DNA of 5,012 nt from an uncultured Kroppenstedtia sp. (GTDB taxonomy: Bacteria > Bacillota > Bacilli > Thermoactinomycetales > DSM-45169): positions 1 through 5,012 of the forward strand of contig CAUGKZ010000171.1 in assembly GCA_959600065.1 (NCBI GenBank), written 5' to 3'. The position numbers were made by a program, and so were the translations under genes. The notes under the pieces were generated by a model. That model made no database searches and was not told the DNA's origin. It saw nothing but the letters and a program-made list of their open reading frames with translations. Within the stretch, counting starts at the first letter, position 1; each line of letters begins with the position of its first letter. Below are positions 1-5,012 of the stretch, in pieces.

Positions 1-158
1 GGTTCCTTCGACGGGCTGGACTCCTCCACCCGCTCATACCACCCTTTGCCCACGGGTCGGTAGAGGGGACGATTTTGGGGGTGAAGGGGGCAATAGGAAC
101 ACCGACCTCCTGGACGCTGTTTGAAACATTGGATGCAACGGATGGGTTTGGCCTTCAT
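1..158 (-). CDS. Small basic protein with two CxxC pairs, 5' part only (runs off left edge)
   Basis: I do not recognise this gene. Reading leftward from an ATG at 158-156, the frame is open for 52 codons to the window edge, so the C-terminus is not visible. An AGGAGG at 170-165 lies 6 bases before the ATG, which is the main reason to believe it is real. The protein begins MKAKPIRC and has C8-x2-C11, then eight residues, then C20-x2-C23, with H26 close behind. Two CxxC pairs separated by a short Gly/Arg-rich loop look like a zinc-ribbon or rubredoxin-type metal knuckle. The rest is rich in Arg, Lys and Pro, with no signal peptide or membrane segment. It is divergent from the suf operon, with about 357 bases between the two start codons. 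A zinc-binding or nucleic-acid-contacting role is inference only. A metal site linked to Fe-S biology is possible but unsupported beyond location. Confidence 0.6.
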   Translation of the reverse strand, partial: MKAKPIRCIQCFKQRPGGRCSYCPLHPQNRPLYRPVGKGWYERVEESSPSKE

Positions 159-164
159 CTGACC

Positions 165-170
165 CCTCCT
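165..170 (-). promoter_or_regulatory. Ribosome binding site of the divergent CxxC gene
   Basis: The - strand reads AGGAGG followed by six bases and then ATG at 158. This is a full-consensus Shine-Dalgarno sequence at a suitable distance. It fixes the start and argues that the short divergent frame is translated. Confidence 0.65.
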
Positions 171-281
171 GTGCAGTGATCTCCATGGTTCTGGGGACTC
201 ATTTCGGTACCAGGGATTTAGAGTTCAGACTTCCCCCACTCGAAACTCAGCGCTTTCATAAATGATTTGTACACTGTGAGG

Positions 282-310
282 TTGAATCCCCTAAGTAACT
301 AAGATAGAAT
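282..310 (+). promoter_or_regulatory. Candidate SigA-type promoter of the suf operon
   Basis: TTGAAT at 282-287 (4 of 6 to TTGACA) is separated by exactly 17 bases from TAGAAT at 305-310 (5 of 6 to TATAAT). The predicted transcription start is near A317, giving an untranslated leader of about 199 bases before sufC. It is the best + strand promoter match in the intergenic region. No comparable match lies between the terminator-like hairpin and sufC. Confidence 0.6.
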
Positions 311-324
311 GAAATGAGAACAAA

Positions 325-357
325 TTGAGAATGACTTTCAAAATGAAGTCAACTCAA
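325..357 (+). repeat. 33-base imperfect inverted repeat at the 5' end of the suf transcript
   Basis: TTGAG (325-329) pairs with CTCAA (353-357), TGACT (332-336) with AGTCA (347-351), and TCA (338-340) with TGA (344-346). This leaves an AA/A internal loop, one bulged T at 337 and a three-base AAA loop. Thirteen base pairs over 33 bases is well above what I would expect by chance. It could be a DNA operator for a dimeric regulator or a 5' RNA hairpin that protects the mRNA. It does not fit the spacing of an E. coli IscR type 1 site, since GACT and AGTC are 10 bases apart. Confidence 0.5.
326..340 (+). promoter_or_regulatory. Fur-like 7-1-7 operator candidate
   Basis: TGAGAAT-G-ACTTTCA compares with the Bacillus Fur box TGATAAT-N-ATTATCA at 11 of 14 positions. 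It lies about 10 to 24 bases downstream of the predicted transcription start, a position where a bound repressor could block RNA polymerase. Fur control of suf is established in Escherichia coli; whether it holds in this organism is inference. Related sites (PerR, Zur) match less well because the TGA/TCA ends are the Fur-type ends. The site sits inside a larger inverted repeat, so another regulator or an RNA hairpin is an equal possibility. Confidence 0.35.
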
Positions 358-364
358 AGTATTT

Positions 365-450
365 TGTTGCCAGGTGTGAGGGAAGCGGATCTGCCGCATC
401 TACTCACATTTACTCCAAATCGTATCATCCACCCCTGCCACCTGCAAACA
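365..450 (+). other. Possible long-range stem in the suf leader
   Basis: CAGGTG (371-376) pairs perfectly with CACCTG (439-444). It extends outward through TTG (367-369) with CAA (445-447), and TG (365-366) with CA (449-450), leaving single bulges at C370 and A448. This gives about 11 pairs enclosing the 375-408 hairpin. Its 3' arm uses bases 444-450, which also form the outer part of the terminator-like hairpin, so the outer pairings compete. The GC core of that hairpin (451-465) is not blocked, so this is not a clean antiterminator. Evidence is complementarity only. Confidence 0.3.
375..408 (+). other. Leader hairpin with internal loop, upstream of sufC
   Basis: TGTGAG (375-380) pairs with CTCACA (403-408), and inside it GCGG (385-388) pairs with CCGC (394-397) around a five-base loop. 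The two helices are separated by an asymmetric internal loop, GGAA on one side and ATCTA on the other. The purine-rich internal loop resembles the general build of structured RNA leaders, but I cannot match it to a named riboswitch or T-box. Only sequence pairing was examined, with no folding energy. Confidence 0.4.
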
Positions 451-473
451 GGGTCCTTTGGGCCCGTTTGTTT
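444..473 (+). terminator. Terminator-like hairpin in the suf leader (possible attenuator)
   Basis: GGGTCC (451-456) pairs with GGGCCC (460-465) around a TTT loop, with one G-U pair. The stem extends outward through CAAAC (445-449) and GTTTG (466-470), with A450 bulged. The GC core is followed by GTTTGTTT, then A. That is the form of a modest intrinsic terminator. It ends about 43 bases before sufC. No + strand gene precedes it, because the upstream gene is divergent, so it has no upstream transcript to end other than the suf leader itself. This suggests attenuation, but the U tract is broken by a G and partly in the stem. Confidence 0.4.
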
Positions 474-502
474 AGCATAAATGGTGAGCTAGATCAGACT
501 AT

Positions 503-507
503 GGAGG
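503..507 (+). promoter_or_regulatory. Ribosome binding site that sets the sufC start
   Basis: GGAGG lies 8 bases before the ATG at 516. The two upstream in-frame possibilities, TTG at 468 and ATG at 501, lack such a site; the 501 codon touches the motif itself, and 468 falls inside the leader hairpin. Confidence 0.8.
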
Positions 508-515
508 AATGCAGA

Positions 516-1304
516 ATGCCGACAACACCTAAACTCACAATAAACGATCTGCACGTTTCCATCGAGGAGAAGGAGATCCTCAAAGGTGTGAACCTGGAAG
601 TGAAGGGCGGCGAGATTCACGCCATCATGGGCCCCAATGGAACCGGGAAGAGCACCTTGGCCCAGGCGCTGATGGGTCATCCCCGCTATGAAGTGACCGG
701 GGGAAGCGTCAGCCTGGACGGGGAAGATCTCCTGGAGATGGAAGTGGACGAACGTGCTCGTAAGGGATTGTACCTCGCCATGCAGTATCCCAGCGAGATC
801 AGCGGTGTGACCAACTCCGATTTTTTGCGTAGTGCCGTGAATGCCCGTCGGGGTGAGGGCAATGAGTTGTCCATCATGAAATTTATGAAACAGCTGGATA
901 AAAAGATGGACCAACTGGAGATCGATGAATCCTTTGCCAACCGTTATCTGAATGAAGGCTTCTCCGGCGGTGAGAAGAAGCGGAACGAAATCCTCCAGAT
1001 GATGATGCTGGAACCGCGCATCACCATTCTGGACGAAATCGACTCTGGTTTGGATATCGATGCCCTCAAAGTGGTGGCAGATGGGGTCAACTCCATGCGT
1101 GATCCCCAAGCCGGCTTCCTGATCATCACTCACTACCAACGTCTGCTGAATTATGTCAAACCGGATTTTGTTCATGTGGTTATGAAGGGACGAATCGTAA
1201 AATCCGGTGGACCGGAGTTGGCGGAACGTCTGGAAGCGGAAGGTTATGACTGGGTGAAGGAAGAGTTGGGCATCGAAGACGAAACCGTCGAGAGCCAGTC
1301 GTGA
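516..1304 (+). CDS. sufC: SufC, ABC-type ATPase of the SUF Fe-S assembly complex
   Basis: Cytoplasmic ATPase that binds SufB and SufD and drives the conformational change needed for cluster assembly on the SufBCD scaffold. The 262-residue product is full length for the family. Visible ABC motifs are Walker A GPNGTGKST (39-47), Q-loop Q90, the SUF-type signature FSGGEKKR (149-156), Walker B ending in D173-E174, D-loop SGLD (177-180) and H-loop H206. There is no membrane segment, as expected for a SUF ATPase and unlike transporter partners. Start at 516 is chosen from the GGAGG site and from the N-terminus, which then matches the short start of Bacillus SufC. An open upstream extension to 468 is probably not translated. 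It is the first gene of the operon, followed after 13 bases by sufD. Family and function are certain; expression control is inferred from the leader. Confidence 0.97.
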   Translation: MPTTPKLTINDLHVSIEEKEILKGVNLEVKGGEIHAIMGPNGTGKSTLAQALMGHPRYEVTGGSVSLDGEDLLEMEVDERARKGLYLAMQYPSEISGVTNSDFLRSAVNARRGEGNELSIMKFMKQLDKKMDQLEIDESFANRYLNEGFSGGEKKRNEILQMMMLEPRITILDEIDSGLDIDALKVVADGVNSMRDPQAGFLIITHYQRLLNYVKPDFVHVVMKGRIVKSGGPELAERLEAEGYDWVKEELGIEDETVESQS

Positions 1305-1317
1305 GGGAGGGGGAGTC

Positions 1318-4266
<2,949 letters not shown>

Positions 4267-4279
4267 TTCCACCCTGAAC

Positions 4280-4285
4280 AGGAGG
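4280..4285 (+). promoter_or_regulatory. Ribosome binding site that sets the sufB start
   Basis: AGGAGG precedes two in-frame ATG codons. The one at 4288 is only 2 bases away, too close for normal initiation, while the one at 4294 is 8 bases away. The second also gives the family N-terminus MAKELPD. This site gives sufB strong initiation of its own and does not depend on overlap with sufU. Confidence 0.8.
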
Positions 4286-4293
4286 GAATGAAT

Positions 4294-5012
4294 ATGGCGA
4301 AGGAACTGCCCGATATTTCTTCGGAGTATCAATACGGGTTTCATGATAAAGATGTTTCGGTTTTTCGTTCGAAGCGTGGATTGACCCGGGAGATTGTGGA
4401 AGAGATTTCCCGGATGAAGGATGAACCGCAGTGGATGTTGGATTTCCGTCTGAAGTCGCTGGAACAGTTTTACAAGATGCCGATGCCGAGCTCAGAAAAC
4501 TCCAAGTGGTTTTCTCTGTTACCGGGCAAGCTGGATGATCTGAATTTCGATGATATCACTTACTATGTAAAACCGTCGGAACGGCAGGGACGCACCTGGG
4601 ACGAAGTTCCGGAGGAGATCAAGCGGACTTTTGACCGCTTGGGGATTCCCGAAGCGGAACAGAAATTCCTGGCTGGGGTCTCAGCTCAGTACGAATCGGA
4701 AGTGGTTTACCAAAACATGCAGAAGGAACTGGAAGATCAAGGGGTTATCTTCTGCGATACGGATACCGCCGTCAAAAAGTATCCGGAACTGGTAAAGGAA
4801 TACTTCGGCACCATCGTACCCCCCACAGATAACAAATTTGCGGCTCTGAACAGCGCGGTTTGGAGCGGTGGGAGCTTCATCTATGTTCCCAAAGGGGTGA
4901 AGTGCGATGTTCCGCTGCAAGCTTATTTCCGCATCAACTCCCAAAACATGGGTCAATTTGAGCGGACGCTGATCATTGCTGATGAAGAATCTTTCGTACA
5001 TTACGTGGAGGG
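4294..5012 (+). CDS. sufB: SufB, scaffold subunit of the SufBCD complex, N-terminal part (runs off right edge)
   Basis: SufB forms the Fe-S scaffold with SufD and SufC and is the main site where sulfur and iron are assembled. Only the first 239 residues are visible, roughly half of a protein of about 465 residues. The frame is intact to the edge. The N-terminus MAKELPD leads into [19 protein letters not shown], then [41 protein letters not shown] and [18 protein letters not shown], all strongly SufB-like and distinct from SufD. The cluster-building cysteine and the C-terminal domain lie beyond the window, so they cannot be checked. Between PMP and LNFD the linker has 17 residues, longer than in Bacillus subtilis SufB as I remember it. 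It is last in the usual sufCDSUB order, so the operon terminator should lie downstream of this window. Confidence 0.96.
   Translation, partial: MAKELPDISSEYQYGFHDKDVSVFRSKRGLTREIVEEISRMKDEPQWMLDFRLKSLEQFYKMPMPSSENSKWFSLLPGKLDDLNFDDITYYVKPSERQGRTWDEVPEEIKRTFDRLGIPEAEQKFLAGVSAQYESEVVYQNMQKELEDQGVIFCDTDTAVKKYPELVKEYFGTIVPPTDNKFAALNSAVWSGGSFIYVPKGVKCDVPLQAYFRINSQNMGQFERTLIIADEESFVHYVE

Larger units (their letters stand above)
159..515. other. Intergenic region between divergent CxxC gene and sufC
   Basis: About 357 bases without a supported gene. The left part (roughly 171-280) shows nothing I can name. I could not find a convincing promoter for the divergent gene; the best - strand -35 match, TTGACT at 352-347, lacks a good -10. 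The right part holds the suf promoter candidate, an inverted repeat overlapping a Fur-like box, and leader hairpins, each listed separately. This stretch is more AT-rich than the genes around 241-365, as expected for a promoter region. Confidence 0.7.

Noticed and set aside
185..265. A 26-codon + strand frame from ATG 185, upstream of the suf promoter.
   Set aside because: No Shine-Dalgarno sequence precedes it, it ends before the promoter candidate, and its translation has no recognisable features.
267..296. Alternative promoter TTGTAC with a -10 near CTAAGT.
   Set aside because: The -10 match is poor compared with the TTGAAT-17-TAGAAT pair a few bases downstream.
371..470. Leader as a known T-box, TPP, SAM or cobalamin riboswitch.
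   Set aside because: I see no T-box AGGGTGGTACCGCG-like sequence, no TPP or B12 box and no S-box core; pairing alone does not identify a class.
481..492. A tiny upstream frame (ATG GTG AGC TAG) in the suf leader that might act as a leader peptide.
   Set aside because: Three sense codons with no ribosome binding site and no regulatory amino acid run; chance is the simpler explanation.
468..515. In-frame N-terminal extension of SufC from TTG 468 or ATG 501.
   Set aside because: The GGAGG site fits only the ATG at 516, and SufC family proteins start at that point; the extension overlaps the terminator-like hairpin.

Overview
The window carries the front part of a SUF iron-sulfur cluster assembly operon in the order sufC-sufD-sufS-sufU-sufB, all on the + strand. 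sufB runs off the right edge. This order, with the zinc-dependent sulfur-transfer protein SufU in place of SufE, is the classical Firmicutes (Bacillus-type) arrangement. Protein sequences are close to Bacillus SUF proteins as I remember them. Coding GC is moderate, a little over half by eye, which would fit a Bacillales lineage such as Thermoactinomycetaceae, but the family assignment is inference from feel and not from a search.

Layout: positions 1-158 hold the 5' part of a small divergent gene on the - strand, with a strong ribosome binding site, encoding a basic protein with two CxxC pairs. Positions 159-515 are an intergenic region of about 357 bases. It holds a good SigA-type promoter for suf (282-310), a 33-base inverted repeat just downstream that contains a Fur-like 7-1-7 box (325-357), then a leader of about 200 bases with a hairpin (375-408), a possible long-range stem (365-376 with 439-450) and a terminator-like GC hairpin with a U-rich tail (444-473). 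From 516 on the window is packed coding sequence: sufC (516-1304), sufD (1318-2622), sufS (2622-3842), sufU (3829-4266), sufB (4294 to the right edge). Gaps are 13 and 27 bases and overlaps are 1 and 14 bases, so the genes are almost certainly co-transcribed and partly translationally coupled.

How the parts work together: SufS takes sulfur from L-cysteine as a persulfide on its active-site cysteine. SufU accepts it through a zinc-ligand exchange and passes it to the SufB-SufC-SufD scaffold. SufC is the ATPase that drives rearrangement of SufB/SufD so that the cluster can be built and released. All key catalytic residues of SufC, SufS and SufU are visible, and SufB is intact as far as it goes.

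I see no mobile element, CRISPR array, rRNA or tRNA. The coding part is ordinary housekeeping. The parts that merit a second look are the suf leader and operator region and the unrecognised divergent CxxC gene. I do not see evidence for a wholly new system.
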